Source of the DNA: Astur gentilis
Lineage: Eukaryota > Chordata > Aves > Accipitriformes > Accipitridae
Direction of reading: 5' to 3'
Assembly: GCF_929443795.1 (NCBI RefSeq)
Contig: NC_064891.1
Span: forward strand, 28,848,001-28,912,000
DNA length: 64,000 bases
The position numbers and the translations under genes were made by a program. A model generated the notes under the pieces. The model worked only from the letters and a program-made list of their open reading frames with translations. It was not told the origin of the DNA and ran no database searches. Shown here piece by piece: positions 1 through 12,508 of this stretch. Within the stretch, counting starts at the first letter, position 1. Each line of letters begins with the position of its first letter.

Positions 1-1556
1 AATACTCGCTGTAGTTGTTCTCCTTGCAGCGGAAAGAGAAAATAGAGAGACTCCGGGCTCCCAACTTGGCTGCATGTTAAATTCTTGAAAGTGAGGTGGG
101 ATGAAACTAGGTCAGAACTTTCCTAGCTCCCTCTGAAAGTCCCCACCTTTATCAGGATCAGCAGGGATCTCAAGTAAAACCTATCAAGCTATCAGCTCTC
201 AAGCACACCTATCTCATACCTTCTTCATTTCAAAGGTCCTCCATCAGGGCTAACCCTCCTTCCGCTGGTCACCGAGAGGCTTTCCTGGGAGCTTGGCACT
301 GCTGCTTCTATGCTGGAGCTTCATCAGACTACAAAGTCATTGGAGTAGGTGCCAAAGCCACCTAAACCATGATGGCTCGGCTTAAGTGCAAAGACACAGG
401 CCAATCCTTGTCCTGTGCGCCTGCCCTCCCACGGTTCCCGCTCCCCTGCCCAGCCTTTCCCAGTTGGCATCTCTTTCTCAAGAGACACTGTTGCTTTAAC
501 AGCTGTTTTGTTTCGTTTAAACACCTACCTCAGCTCCTGTCCAAAATGCAAACATTTCATTAGCACCTCATCTCCTTGGCTTCAGCCTGCAGCACTCAGC
601 TATAATGAAGTGCTGCACTCAGAAATATAACATGGGGAACACTTGATTAATGCACTGAGACAGGTGAGGGGAGTGACCCTCTGGGAAAAGCTACGGACTA
701 AATTCATCTCAGATGTAATGCCAATGAAGACAGTCTACCAGCTTTGTTCAGACACGTGCTAAGGACCTGATCCAAAGTCCTTGGAAATCTTTCTGGATCT
801 TTTGCATCAGACCCCAGATCCAAAGTGATGTGAAGTAGCTGGTTTCAGGTTAGTCACTTCAAGAGGATGGATGCTTACCAGCGCCCCATCCATTGGGTGG
901 GGAGTACACGTTGTGCGGGAAGCAGCACATTAAGCCTTATTGGTGTTCTCTCTCAAACTTTGCATGCACACATGCACACACATTGAAAAAAAAAAATGCA
1001 TTAGAATAATTTTTCTGGAGAAAAATCTTTGCAGCAGATGTTTCACCGTAACACAAATATTTCAGCATCTGTTTCATGTTTTGACAAATAGGCATTACCT
1101 TTCTATCCAGAGCCAGGAGCTGGATCTTCTGCAAAGACTCTTTCCACTGTTCAGATATTGATAAAAGTATCCAGGATGTTGTTTTAGCAGAGATTTAAAG
1201 ATGCTATTAGTAGCTGAGCTAAATGGAAGTAAGGCAAATTGTAGTCTGCATGATAACATTAAAAGGGGAGAAAAATCCTCATTTTCTGCTTTCCGTGCAT
1301 AAAAGATCTTCACATAAAAACACCATGTTGTGTAGTACCTGCACAGCAAAATAGTCAAGCTTTTCAGTCACTGGAAAAGAATACTACGTCCTTTTTGCCT
1401 GTAAAGAGATAAGCTACCAAAGTAAACTACAGAATTTTATTAAGAGCTGCAGAGATCAGGCTTCCAGATTTTAAAACACTGAAAAAAACCCCCACTTAAA
1501 TGCTATGGATTTTAATATTTCTTCTTGAGTGTTAAAGTCAACCAGCTTTTCGTGTG

Positions 1557-2512
1557 TGTCGTGGTTTAAGCCTAGCTGGCACCAAAGCACCACAAAGCTG
1601 CTCACTCACTCCTCCCCCCAGGTGGGATGGAGAGGAGAAAATATAAAGAAAAGCTCATGGGTCAAGACAAGGATGGGGAGAGATCCCTCACCACTTATGG
1701 TCATGAGCAAAAGACAAGCTCAACTTGGGGGAAAAGTCAAAATCAATTTAATTTACTACCAATCAAATTAAAACAGGAAAATGGGAAGTAAAACCAAATC
1801 TTAAGACACCTTCCCCTCACCCCTCCATCCTTCCCAGCTCAACTCTTCTCGTGATTTTCTCTACCTTCTCCCCCCAGCAGCACAGGGGGACAGGGAATGG
1901 GGGCTGGGGTCAGTTCATCACACCTTGTCTCTGCCGCTCCTTCTTCCTCAGGGAGAGGACTCCTCACTCATCCCCTGCTCCACCGTGGGATCGCTCCCAC
2001 GGGAGACAGTTCTCCACCATGGGTCCTTCCCACAGGCTGCAGTCCTTCATGGACTGCTCCAGTGTGGGTCCTTTCCGTGGGCTGCAGTCCTTCAGTCACA
2101 GGCTGCTCCAGCGCGGGCTTCCCCATGGAGTCACGGCCATCTTCAGGGGCATCCCCCTGCTCCGGCGTGGGCCCCTCCCCGGGCTGCAGGTGGGCATCTG
2201 CTCCCCCGCTCCCCTCCGTGGGCTGGGGGCACACAGCCTGCCGTCTCACCACGGGCTGCAGGGGCATCCCCTCCTCCCCCGCTCCTCCTCCCCTCCTTCT
2301 GCACTCACCTCGGGGTCTGCAGAGGGGTTCCTCTCACATTCCAATCCCACTACGCACTGCAGGTTTCCCTTCTTAAATCCATTCTCCCAGAGGCGCTACC
2401 ACCATCACTGATGGGCTCAGCCTTGGCCAGAGGCGGGTCTCACTTGGAGCCGGGGAAGCCTCTATCAGCTTCTCACAGGAAAATTTGCACCTGCTACCAA
2501 AACCCTGCCACA
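1557..2512 (-). mobile_element. Solo LTR of an avian endogenous retrovirus (956 bp)
   Basis: Read on the minus strand the element starts TGTGGCAGGG and ends AAACCACGACA, giving the TG...CA ends of an LTR. Its parts match an LTR type that is widespread in bird genomes. The U3-like part (about 1960-2320) is GC-rich, with imperfect tandem units; GCTGCAGTCCTTCA recurs 45 bp apart at 2036 and 2081. A TTTAAG TATA-like box lies near 2372-2384 and an ATTAAA poly(A)-type signal at 1752-1757 (both minus strand). No internal gag, pol or env sequence follows on either side, so it is a solo LTR. I could not identify a clear target-site duplication, so the ends may be off by a few bases. Long open frames of 159-209 codons inside it reflect GC-rich repeat sequence, not genes. 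It lies antisense to ADGRL3. Confidence 0.85.
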
Positions 2513-3652
2513 CAAACCCAAAACAGTGTGCACATATTAAATGTGTTAAGATGATTTTTAGACTATTTAGGAAAATCAGTTTAATAATCAGTTTAAAAAT
2601 TGATTTATGGTTAATAACTTCCTCTTAACAGCAAATGAGGAAGGGATTCCAGTCCTGGATTGTAAAGGCTTGACAGCAAAAAGATTTTTGCAGTAGCACT
2701 AGAGGACAAGATTTTCAGCCATTTCAGTTTGCTTCAGTGGTTGAAGCACGGGTTACTCCATGCTTTCGGAAACCAAGCTGTGAGTCTCAGGAGAAGTGTT
2801 GTCTATTAACTGAGGGACCAGGGCACTAGCTGCCAGGGAGGGGAAGATCTGTTTAAGGTACAGCAGAGGTTTGGCACAAGAACAAATGTGTTAATTGATC
2901 ATGAATAAACAGAGTTTGGAGAGTAGGAGCTTTGTGCTGTCAGAGGAGCCTGATTCTGGCTCAGTCTTCCAATAAGAACCATGGTGGTATGAGAAGCCTT
3001 CCAACCTCGAGGACATTTAGGATGAAGATGCACATGGTGATGTCTCAGTGAAATGTCTTTGCTGGGATTTAAACACCAGCAGTGGCAGGTCTAGCTGTTT
3101 TGCTTCTCCTTGAACCTTGCTGTAATTGAAATTTTTTTGAAGGTCACCTGGATATAGCAATAAAGTCAAATTCTGATTTGATGTGATTATATTCTCCCAC
3201 TGCACATTCGTATCTGACCATGACTGGTGACTGAGTCAGGATGCCCCGCACTCTCTGTACCATGTGTTGCTCTTCTAACACTCCTCCTGAGGGCTCTGGT
3301 GGAGAAGGGGCTGCGCCATATCTTCTTTTCACACATCATGTTGTACAGGTGGGTTTAGAAACAGTCAGGAGTAAATACTGAAGAATTTCCATGAAAGTGA
3401 GCCCATGGGGCGTCCTTTAGGCTTGTAACATGTTGAAATCCCATGACATTGTCCTTGCCTTGCAGAACAGGGGTGTGGGTTTGATGCCTATGCATTCAGC
3501 ATACAGAAAATTATTAAGAACGGCAAGTTTATCTCAAAGGGAAGGTTGGTTTCTGCAGTCAGCAAGAGCTGGCAGTGGAGGTGTTTCTTTGTGGGGCAGG
3601 CCTGCCTGGTGGCTAGACACTAACCAGCAGAAGAAAGCACAATCAAAGTACC

Positions 3653-3665
3653 TTTTTTTTTTTTT
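3653..3665. repeat. T13 homopolymer tract
   Basis: Thirteen consecutive T in the intron, followed by more pyrimidines. No SINE or LINE body was recognised next to it. Confidence 0.9.
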
Positions 3666-4543
3666 CCTTTTCCTCTGCACAATCAGTTCTACCATCTGGT
3701 ACAGCTGGTCTCATTAAAAAACGTTAGCTGGAAGGTAGTTGAGTCAGCTCTGGTTAGTAACTAAGCGGGGGTTTTAGGTTGAGCAAAACCTTCAGGTTGG
3801 GTAGGCTCTTCTGCTGTAATTTTGCAATCATGAGGCCAGCACGGTTTTGTGTGATCCTGGATGCGCATCCAGATTAACCTGTGGGAAGTTCTCCATGGGA
3901 GGGCTCTTTGTGCATGGCAGCCCAGGGCAGAAGGTGCACTGCAGGAGGGACTGAAGTTGTTACCACGGGGCTGACTCCTTCCCGAATGGAGTGATTTGAA
4001 ATGTAGTGTCTTAACTAAATCTCTACGGGCACCTGCTGCTTCTCTGGATGAAGTGGCATAACTCAACTATCTCTGTGTCTTCATGACTGCCTGCCGGAGG
4101 TTATGTGGTGGAAAATGCTCTAAGGAGCATAGCCCTTGCAGGTACTAAATACCTTCCTTGGGCGCCCCAGCCCTACTCTTGAATTCTGGTGCTGCAGGTA
4201 GCAGCAACCTGCTTCAGAGATGGGTTTTGAAATCTGGTTTCCTGCATGTTTCCTTAGCAATTTCCTCATCTCCCCTCTTTCCACCCCCCCCAATGCCTTC
4301 TTACTCCAAGCCCCAAGCTGCTGATCACAGAAGCAGAAAAGCGCTATTCCCAGCCTGCGTTTAGAATAAAATCAACATTTCTTCCCTCTCCCATCTGACG
4401 GGGTAAATGATGCCTAGCTCCATTGCAGGCTGCCCCGAGGGGTGGGGAAATGAGATGCTGTCCTCTCCCTGTAAACTGATGTGTGTGGAGGATGGGACTG
4501 AGCACGTCAGAGGTCTTTCTCACTCGATCCCTCTCCCTTGCAG

Positions 4544-4727
4544 GCCATGGTGGAGACGGTGAACAACCTTTTGCAGCCACAGGCTCTGAACGCATGGAGG
4601 GACCTGAATGCAAGCGAACAGCAGCGCGCAGCCACCAAGTTACTTGACACCGTGGAGGACAGTGCCTTCGTGCTCGCTGATAACCTGCTGAAGACAGACA
4701 TCGTCCGGGAAAACACTGACAACATCC
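4544..4727 (+). CDS. ADGRL3: ADGRL3 exon: GAIN domain, subdomain A (partial gene)
   Basis: This 184-base exon encodes 61 residues plus one base, starting AMVETVNNLLQPQ and ending IVRENTDNI. It matches ADGRL3 closely and is the helical subdomain A of the extracellular GAIN domain, which folds around and autocleaves the receptor. The acceptor is CCCTTGCAG and the donor C|GTAAGG. It starts at a codon boundary and ends in phase 1; the last C joins AG of the next exon to make a Gln codon. The latrophilins are neuronal adhesion GPCRs that bind teneurins and FLRTs across synapses. Near the middle it reads DLNASEQQ, where mammalian ADGRL3 as I remember it has DLTTSDQ; this creates an N-A-S glycosylation sequon. 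The ATG inside it is not a start codon. Confidence 0.96.
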
Positions 4728-5522
4728 GTAAGGGACAGATCCCATAAATACCGAGAGCAGCCGGAGCTGGGAAACCTGGCTTCACTCTTGGCCCCTAGAT
4801 TAACTGGAGAGCATATGTCTTGGCCCTTTGTCTGAAGGACTTAAAAGTCTTTCCAAAAGAGCCTGAAGGAATAAGGCAGCTCTCTACCCTTGAAATCCCA
4901 TAGAAAACGAGCACCTAACCTGCCTTTATTACTTGTGGCTTTGAGGGCAAAATCTGCGCTAGAGCAGTGAGAGCACCGCTTCACAGGGAGATTGTTCATC
5001 GTAATGCAATTGTGTTTCATTTCATACAAATTTGTGTCTTTATTTGGCTGATTGTTGATTTTAATTAAAAAACAAGCATGATGGAAAGCACCAGCACTCC
5101 CACTGTGCATATGTAAAATGAGAACAACTGTTCTTTCTATTTCTATGAATACAGATCCCGAGCACTGATAACATTTAAAGAAAGTACCAATTGCCAGTGG
5201 CAAAGAACTAGCATTTTCAGATTTTCATTTTAACCATTGTCCTTAATATCCTGAGGTTCTTGTTTACAAGAACTGGTTGTCTTTTGTTTTCCACAGAGAG
5301 TAGAATTTATTTGCCTTTTTTTTTTTTTTAATTAAATTTAAAACTTCTTCAGGGCAAAGATTTAAAAAGAAATAGGAGCCCAAACAGAGTATAGCATGAA
5401 ACATTGTAAGTTGATTTCTCTGCTCTCAGATGGTCTGGAACACCATTTTGTAGCTTTGAAGTATCGTGTCGAAGATTATTTCAGTAGAGATTTTTCTTAG
5501 TGTCAGTCTCTCTTGCAAACAG
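4728..5522 (+). other. ADGRL3 intron, 795 bp
   Basis: GT-AG intron, phase 1. It contains a T14 tract at 5316-5329 in an AT-rich stretch about 200 bp upstream of the acceptor (TCTCTTGCAAACAG). Nothing else was recognised. Confidence 0.93.
5316..5329. repeat. T14 homopolymer tract
   Basis: Fourteen T followed by AATTAAATTTAAAA. It is a simple low-complexity patch inside the intron. Confidence 0.9.
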
Positions 5523-5645
5523 AGCTGGAAGTTGCGAGACTAAGCACAGATGGGAATCTGGAAGATCTGAAGTTTCCCCAGAACATGGGCCATGGGAGTG
5601 CCATTCAGCTGTCAGCAAATACCCTGAAACAAAATGGGCGAAACG
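5523..5645 (+). CDS. ADGRL3: ADGRL3 exon: GAIN domain, central part
   Basis: This 123-base exon is phase 1 at both ends, so its removal would keep the frame. It encodes (Q)LEVARLSTDGNLEDLKF, then PQNMGHGSAIQLSANTLKQN and GRN. This is the start of GAIN subdomain B, the beta-sandwich that carries the cleavage site further on. The acceptor is TTGCAAACAG and the donor AACG|GTAGGT. The split Gly codon (G|GT) is completed by the next exon. Only small differences from mammalian ADGRL3 are apparent (for example STDGN and PQNMGHGSA). Identity as ADGRL3 rather than ADGRL1 or ADGRL2 rests on the joint match of all exons. Confidence 0.96.
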
Positions 5646-7671
5646 GTAGGTCCAACACCTCTGGCCATGCCGGCCTCATGAATCAGTCATGCTTTAGGCA
5701 TTGTTTTGTGTTTAACCAGTTGTAAGTATAGTGTTAATTGCTATGTTAATATTTAAATTAACGGTAGCATCAGTTGCTCATGCCCTTGACTGCAAGCTAA
5801 ATTGGCTGACTGGGAATGTATTATATTGCTAAGTGATTCACAGCCTTCAAAAGTATTACATGCTGGTAAAAATGCATCGGATCCTTAAATGATGCAGCCG
5901 TTGGGGCACAGGGCTGAGTCCGGAGAAGTGCTTTTAACTGCTGTTGTCTGCAGTAGGAGGCTTCAGATGGGATAAGAGGCTTGTCTGAGTAAACTGCTTC
6001 ACAGTGGGGCACTATACAAATATCTGAAAAGAGAGAGGGAAGAAACAATAGTTGCAAATATTAATAATAAGCCAACATGGCAGAAAAGGTTGATTAACTG
6101 TTATAAGTCTAAATCTTCAGTGCCTTTCTCTTTGAAGCTTATGAACCTTCTGATATAGCATGAATTAAAGATGATGTTATATATGAATGTTCTGTATGCT
6201 GCCAAGCCATTTATTTCCAGACCAAGAATTTGAGCAGACATGTTTGTTGATCTCTACAGCCCTGCTATAGACCAACTTCAAACTCCCAGGCTTTCTACTA
6301 ATGAGCCTAAAATGCTCCTATTTCTGAGTTCCTTTAAAATTTAACCTGTGTGCAGGGGGAAAGCACTCTCGTACAGGCTTTGATCACTGCAGGCAAAACA
6401 TGGAGTGATAGGGCAGTATTACAGCCAGACCAGATGCGTTAAAACTGCCAAAAATTTCTGACAACTGTTGAGAGAAAAGTTTGATCTGGTGGTTCAGAAA
6501 GAAACTTTTGCTATTGGGAAAAATGGGGTTTGGTACCTTTGCATGTAGGATTTGAAGAGACATATTTCTTTTAGAGAAAGTGTAAAACCCAAGATGCTTA
6601 GCAAAACTCCAGTGGGGCAGGAGTTTCACTCCACTAGTGGGCTTTGGAGATTTGTAAGGAAAGAGAAACTGTGTTGGCAGCAAGGAATTGGAAGTCTGTA
6701 TTTGTAAGCATGGTATCACTGGAGTTCTGGTCAAATCAGGAGAGCCCCATCAATTTGCACCAGGTTGGCACCTGCCTGGATGTTGCCAAAGAGCTAGAAA
6801 TAAAATTATTGTCTAAGGATTTAGGTTGGGAGCGACCTTTGGAGTCATCAGTGCTTCACCTTCCTCAGAAGCTGGGGTGATTCCTATAGAAACAAAAAAA
6901 TACCTCCCCACAACTAATACATATAAAGGCAAACTAATCCTATTCAATTCTTATTTATAGCCTTTGGAATAATGTGCAAAACAGAAGGCAAACTGGATGA
7001 TTTCGGTTAAAAACACTTGGCTGGTAGCCTGGGTTTTCTGCAGGCTCCCTAATGGTGTTTTCTTGAGGAAGAGGGGATATTTGATTGGCAAATTCAGAAA
7101 AGAAATATATATTTTTAATGAAATTTCTGCAATTTTGTTTTACCCTTCCTGTGAGATTGGAATTGTGTTGGAAGGTTTGGGATTCCTTCTCCCAGATTTG
7201 TCCCCGCACTTTTCTGAGGTAATCTTAATTCATTAATGGACTAAATTATAGTTTTATACTGCATCTGTGCAACAGGCCAGAACGAAACATGTTTCCCAAG
7301 CGTAGCCTGCAGAATCAAGTGTTATGTCAGGTGGGAAATGGGCCACCTGGCCTCTTTTCTCTGGAGCTGGTTACACCCACTGACACCAAAAATAAGCCCA
7401 CCTTCTCTGTCTGTCTTCCGCCAATCTGTTCGCTTATAAAAGTTTGTTTTGAGAGAGGCAGTTCTGCCCTTCTTATCCACAGGCGGCTTGTTGCACCTCG
7501 TGGTGCTCATTGGGATTGGCAGGAGGCAGTGAGTTTTCATATGCTGCATCTTGGTTCTTTCACATTTTCTCAGAGTTTTAAAGTTGGTTCTGGTAAGAGA
7601 TTTGTCATTTAAAAAAAAAAAACCCGAACAGTGCACTGACCTTTATATCTAACCTCTTACTGCTCTTCTAG
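5646..7671 (+). other. ADGRL3 intron, 2.0 kb
   Basis: GT-AG intron, phase 1, with a pyrimidine-rich acceptor CTTACTGCTCTTCTAG. It contains a short CR1-like remnant near 6811-6852 and an A-rich patch at about 7611-7621. No other element or exon-like segment was recognised. Confidence 0.93.
6811..6852 (-). mobile_element. Short CR1-like LINE 3'-end remnant
   Basis: The stretch ATTTAGGTTGGGAGCGACCT, followed by TTGGAGTCATC, resembles the antisense of the conserved 3' part of avian CR1 elements (the familiar GGTTGG..GACCTTT..GATCATC block). No 8-bp terminal repeat or longer CR1 body is visible, so it is an old, truncated copy at best. The ends are approximate. Confidence 0.5.
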
Positions 7672-7880
7672 GTGAAATCAGGGTGGCTTTTGTGCTGTAC
7701 AACAACCTGGGCACCTATCTCTCCACGGAGAACGCCAGCATGAAGTTGGGAACAGAAGCAATGTCGACTAATCACTCCGTCATTGTCAACTCTCCTGTCA
7801 TCACGGCAGCAATAAACAAAGAGTTCAGCAATAAGGTTTACCTAGCTGATCCTGTGGTGTTTACTGTCAAGCACATCAAG
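7672..7880 (+). CDS. ADGRL3: ADGRL3 exon: GAIN subdomain B
   Basis: This 209-base exon (2 bases plus 69 codons) encodes (G)EIRVAFVLYNNLGTYLSTE, then NASMKLGTEAMSTNHS and VIVNSPVITAAINKEF, ending VVFTVKHIK. It is part of the GAIN beta-sandwich that supports autoproteolysis. Two N-glycosylation sequons are visible, N-A-S and N-H-S, as expected for an extracellular segment. The acceptor is TCTTCTAG and the donor AAG|GTGAGT, ending at a codon boundary. Reading past the donor adds about a dozen codons before a stop, so retention of the intron would end the protein before the cleavage site. Confidence 0.97.
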
Positions 7881-8567
7881 GTGAGTGAATTCGAAAAGCA
7901 CTTCTTTATTTTTTCAATTTCTAAAACAAAGTGATGCAAAAGTTGGCCGATGTGAAGCCCCCAGCAGTCCTTGATTAGATTTTGAATTATACATTTTTCC
8001 TTTGCACTTTGTGTTATTTATGGAGAATGTCTCTTTTACATTGCATTAATAAAAGTAAAGAGAGTCTCCTTCGAGCTGATGCCCATTGCTCAGTTGCTGA
8101 CACATGTCATTCTGTAATTAAAAACTACCAATATATTAGAACAGACCATAATATTATTTTATCATGGTGGCAGGGGCTATTAGGGGAAAGTGGAATTACA
8201 GTGAAAGAGGACAGCTAGTCCTCCTGTTAGCTAAGCACAGTTATTGCAAAAGTTGATTGCTTAAAGCAATTAATTTCTCTGCTCTGCAATGCAAATGAAG
8301 CAATCTGGTTTTGAAGAGCTGGATTTAGTCTATGGGTGAAATTAATCAAGAACAAAGAACTAAGTTTGCATTAGCAAAGAAAGCAGCAACAATCTAACTT
8401 TCTCTGGTATTGGCAAGTAATACTTGACATATAAACCACTGCTGATTGTTTATCCAAAATTAAAGGGTGAGAGTTACAAAGTGCTTCTGGCAAAAAAAAA
8501 AATACTGCATTTAGAAATCTCTGAAACCCTATCATTTTTATTGCATTTATTCATTCCTTCCCTGCAG
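7881..8567 (+). other. ADGRL3 intron, 687 bp, with NAGNAG acceptor
   Basis: GT-AG intron, phase 0. The acceptor reads TTCCCTGCAGCAG (ends at 8567 or 8570), a tandem NAGNAG arrangement. The known protein includes the Gln encoded by the second CAG, so the upstream AG was chosen. Otherwise AT-rich with no recognised element. Confidence 0.92.
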
Positions 8568-8744
8568 CAGTCAGAAGAAAATTTCAATCCAAACTGTTCG
8601 TTCTGGAGCTATACAAAGCGTACAATGACAGGATATTGGTCCACCCAGGGATGTCGCCTCCTGACAACTAACAAGACGCACACCACATGCTCCTGCAATC
8701 ACCTAACCAATTTTGCAGTCCTGATGGCACACGTGGAAGTTAAG
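8568..8744 (+). CDS. ADGRL3: ADGRL3 exon: GPS autoproteolysis site and tethered agonist
   Basis: This 177-base exon (59 codons, phase 0 at both ends) starts QSEENFNPNCSFW and ends VLMAHVEVK. It is the GPS motif, the last strands of the GAIN domain. The conserved Trp and Cys residues are present (NPNCSFW, GYW, GCR, CSC). The cleavage tripeptide H-L|T lies in CSCNHLTNF, with the scissile bond between codons ending at 8705 and starting at 8706. Cleavage is expected to give an N-terminal fragment and a C-terminal fragment that stay associated. The new N-terminus TNFAVLMAHVEV is the tethered agonist (Stachel) that activates the seven-helix domain. Sequons N-C-S and N-K-T are present. Donor AAG|GTAGGC. 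Confidence 0.97.
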
Positions 8745-11700
8745 GTAGGCATTGCAGGTTCACAGGCTACCAATGTACTGGGCAGGAAAAGTGGCCAATC
8801 TAACAACGTTTTGTTACTGCAAACGGAGCTGAGCAGCAAAATTGCTGTGCGACAGAAACTGTAACGGTAGAAGCCATCTGGTGTAAATCTTCCTTCTGTT
8901 ATATGGTGAAACAGGAGATAGTCTCACAATGCAAAGCCTGTCTTGAGCTCCTGGCATGGGCAGCTCTGAGCTGAGGATGAGTGAGCCAAATTAGCTGTTG
9001 CCACATCCTTTGCTTACTGGTGCAGAACAACTCCTGGCTGGGTCCTTGATTGTGGGGTCCTCACTGTGCCACCAGGGAGTAGCGAGCACCCTAGGTGGTG
9101 GGACAGAAACATGCAGAGCCTACCTCGTGGGGTGCAAGTTATGTGTCCTGCTTGCAGCTGCACATACACTGCCACACATGTTTGTGTGAGGTGCATGTGT
9201 GGAGCCAAAAGTATTTTCTAGCTTCCAGCTAGGGGAAAAAGATACATTCTTTGCATCTCACTATGTGACAGTGAGCTACACATAAAAGGGAAGCTCCTTA
9301 TACCATCCTGCATAGACTGTATACCTACCTGAGGCCAGTACATGACCAGCTGGTTCCCTTGCCTGCATTTAGGTCCGTGGTGTAAATCTGGCTTCCCACA
9401 TAACTGTCACCACTGGAGAATGGTTGAGAAAGCCCTCCGTTTCCTGAGCTGTCTCGGCTGTCTTTGGTTGAGAACACTCAGCTGCTGTAGAAAGAAGTGA
9501 AGGCCCTGATGCCGAAAAGATTTTGGCCTAGTGATTTTCTGTGTTGCGGTGTCTCTGTTTCATGTGCCTGGCACTGCAGCAGAATCCACGGCTCTGAGCT
9601 AGATTCAGATCTGTCAACTTCCATGCAGGCAGAACATTTCCAAGCCACTTCCATGGCTGCATAACCACAAAAGCTATTATGGTTTTAAAAGACCTTTTCT
9701 CAAACAGTATTCCAGTGTCTCTCCTTTGTGTATTTTTTTTTTTCACTTGGTAATCTGAAGAGGAAAGTGAAGACCTGCAATAAAAATACATATTAAAGCA
9801 CCATCATGCATGACCAAAGCTCTGCAAAAAAAGAAAAGGGAGCCTGGCAGCACATTTGCCACGACAGCTGGGTCCAGCTGAGAGGGGCAGGATAGATGAG
9901 CTGCTGCTTCAGGATGATGCGTCCGTTGTATTCTGCAGGAGTCACTACTGGTCCGGGAGACATGCCATTAAATGGCTGTGGCATTATCCTGGGAGACGTC
10001 TGAAGAAATTGCCTATTCAAAGCACATGGTTACAGGTTAATGGCATTCTGCAGTCCAAGTCTGGTTTTGCCAGTTTCCTACAACTGCTTGAATTTTCAAA
10101 AGAAATGTGTGTTTGGTTCGTTATCACCTGCCTGGAGTTAACAGATATACCTGAGTCACTGAAGTCAGAGGTTGCACGTGGGAAACGCAGATAGCTTTCC
10201 ACTCCACCGATGCGAATGAGGGTGATCCCTGCTGCGTGGTGCAGATACAGGCTGCCGTCGAGCAAGCCTCTTCCCAAACTGCAAGTAGGGCAGCCTTCAT
10301 TTCACCCATACCTCATTAGACTAGTAGCACTGGTGTTATCTCATCTTGCAGAAAGAGAATGTGAGACCCTTGCTTGCCCATGCTCAGCCAACAGGTTGGA
10401 AAGAGCTACAGCTGGAAGCTTCACAAGTGCCAAGCCCCAGCGTGCTGTTAGCTGGTGGGTATTTCTGGGTGTAACGAGTGCCCGCAAGACTTTCAGGTCA
10501 TGTTTCATCATTTGGCTGCAGCCAAAGCGTCATTGCTGCAAGAGCCAAATTGGCTCCACTCCATTGACTCTGATGCAACTGGACAGCTTCCTGCCATGTC
10601 CGCTTTAGCAATCATCCCGGTCCGAGGGTGAAGGCAGGTCCATACCCTGCAAACATCTGCAACTCTTCCCTCCAGCTGCTCATCACCTTGCTCTGCCTGG
10701 TGGCACCTTCCCACTCCGGTCTGCTGGTGGAGCTGGCTGTGTGGCTCTTGGCATATCTGGGAGGTGGCCTGTATGACATTCCTTATGCTGTTGCAATGAG
10801 TTGATTTTAAAGTCTTGGCAATAGAATACCTGCTGGTTTGGAAGGGTGGAGGTTTAAAAATGAATGGCGGTTGTTATCGTTCATTGACTCACACTCGTCT
10901 CTCGTAGGCATGCTTTTGAGCCATTTTGTTGTCTTGTGTCTTGTGCAAAATGGCATTCCTTGCCTCAAAGACCTTTTAGTCTTCTTGGAGGTGGAACGAT
11001 CCTTGGGGAAAGGATGTTGTGTGCTTGTGCAGGACCCCTTCAGCAGTGTTCCGGCCGGTGACTAGGATCCCCTGAGAGGACTGTCATACATGCAGTAATT
11101 AATAATATTCTGGGAGTTTTGCAACAGAAACAATTTTCTCCTGTAATGGAGATTTGTAGTTTACTGACTTCAGTTTGTTGGGTTTTGAGATCTGTAGGGA
11201 GCGTCCTTTGGTGTAATGAGTATATATAACACCCTACCTAATGAGACCGAAAACCGGGCATTGTGTGGAGCAGATATCAGAGTCCTGCTCCTTAATCAAA
11301 AGCCAGCACCAATTTGACAAGTGTCACTTCTGGTCATGAATGATCTCCCTCCGTGGTAGCATGGCAAAAGAGTGTGTTCTCCAGAGGAGACCTCAGTGGC
11401 TGCTCTACAAGTTACGGGCTGGGATTTAATTATTAGCAGAGTATATGTGGCAAGGCGGAGCTGGAAGGTAGCGCCGCTGAGGAGGTGATTGATGGCCTTT
11501 TGGCTCTCTAGCGTGAAACAACAATATGTCTTTGTCTGAAGGGGCAGAAAATGACATTGGCTGACCACGGCGGCAGGGATTTATCGGTGTGCTTCAAGAG
11601 CAGAAGTTGCTGGGATCGATTCCAGTCTTAATAGGATAGTACCCGATTAAGAGGAGGAGATTTTAATTTGAAGATGCTTTCTGCCTGTTGAAATTAGTTG

Positions 11701-12067
11701 TGCCCAGAGCTTCTTATATAATGGTGCCCAAGACCAAGAGCCTGCTGTGCACCTGGACAGGATGCATAGTTACTGGGAAGAGCAATGGACCTGCCCCAGC
11801 TAGCATGGGAAGAGGACAGCAGGACCATAACAACCTGTGAGCTGAACCTCACTGATGCATCCTCCTAGCAAGGGATGACCTTACAGACCTGCAGCGTTCG
11901 TTGCCCTTTTGGACAATTTACCAGGAAAAAATGAGCACCTCCCTTTGGAGAGAGATTTTAAGACGTGGAAACAAATCACTGTTTTCATCAGCTACGAAGT
12001 TCATTTAGCCTGTGTTATGGGAAAATTATTACAGTCTCATAGTTATTTTGTTAAATTATGAGATAAG

Positions 12068-12094
12068 TTTAACATAGATGAGATCTATGTTAAA
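12068..12094. repeat. Perfect palindrome, 12-bp arms with 3-base loop
   Basis: TTTAACATAGAT, then GAG, then ATCTATGTTAAA. The arms are exact reverse complements over 12 bases with a 3-base spacer. It lies in an AT-rich part of the intron with no recognised transposon around it. Confidence 0.95.
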
Positions 12095-12459
12095 TATCTA
12101 TCTATTGTTTGAATTGGTAGGATATTTCTTATGACCCTTAAATGCTATAAAAACATGGCTCCCATGCCATGGGACAAAGCCCGTAGTTAGAGAAGCCATT
12201 CTACCTATGTAATTGCTGCAGAATTATTCAAAATTTACAAGCTGGTTTTCATATAAGCTTGCACTTTGCATCATATTAATTATAGCAGATGCATCTTAAA
12301 TGTACCATGGGAAAAATATGCAGCCAGAAAACAAGTTCAGAGCTGGTGGGAAAATGCAATTAAAAAACCCACCCAAAACAGAATAAGCAAAGGTACCACA
12401 GGGCAAATAAATGTTGCTTATCAGTACGTAGTGAATGCCAGAGCTTACTCTTCATTTTA

Positions 12460-12508
12460 AAATAAATAAATAAATAAAACGAGAGAGAAACGGGGGGGGG
12501 GGGGGGGG
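12460..12508. repeat. (AAAT)n microsatellite followed by G17 tract
   Basis: About five AAAT units at 12460-12479, then CGAGAGAGAAAC, then 17 consecutive G at 12492-12508. The G run sits on the sense strand of ADGRL3. Length in such tracts is prone to sequencing error. Confidence 0.9.

Larger units (their letters stand above)
1..4543 (+). other. ADGRL3 intron (3' part), upstream of first visible exon
   Basis: This is non-coding sequence ending in a good 3' splice site: a CT-rich tract then TTGCAG at 4538-4543. The exon upstream of it is outside the window. I looked for the short ADGRL3 exon that normally precedes the AMVETV exon and did not find it here. The stretch holds an antisense solo LTR at 1557-2512 and a T13 tract at 3653-3665. 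Nothing else was recognised, and the open frames in it look like chance or LTR sequence. Confidence 0.85.
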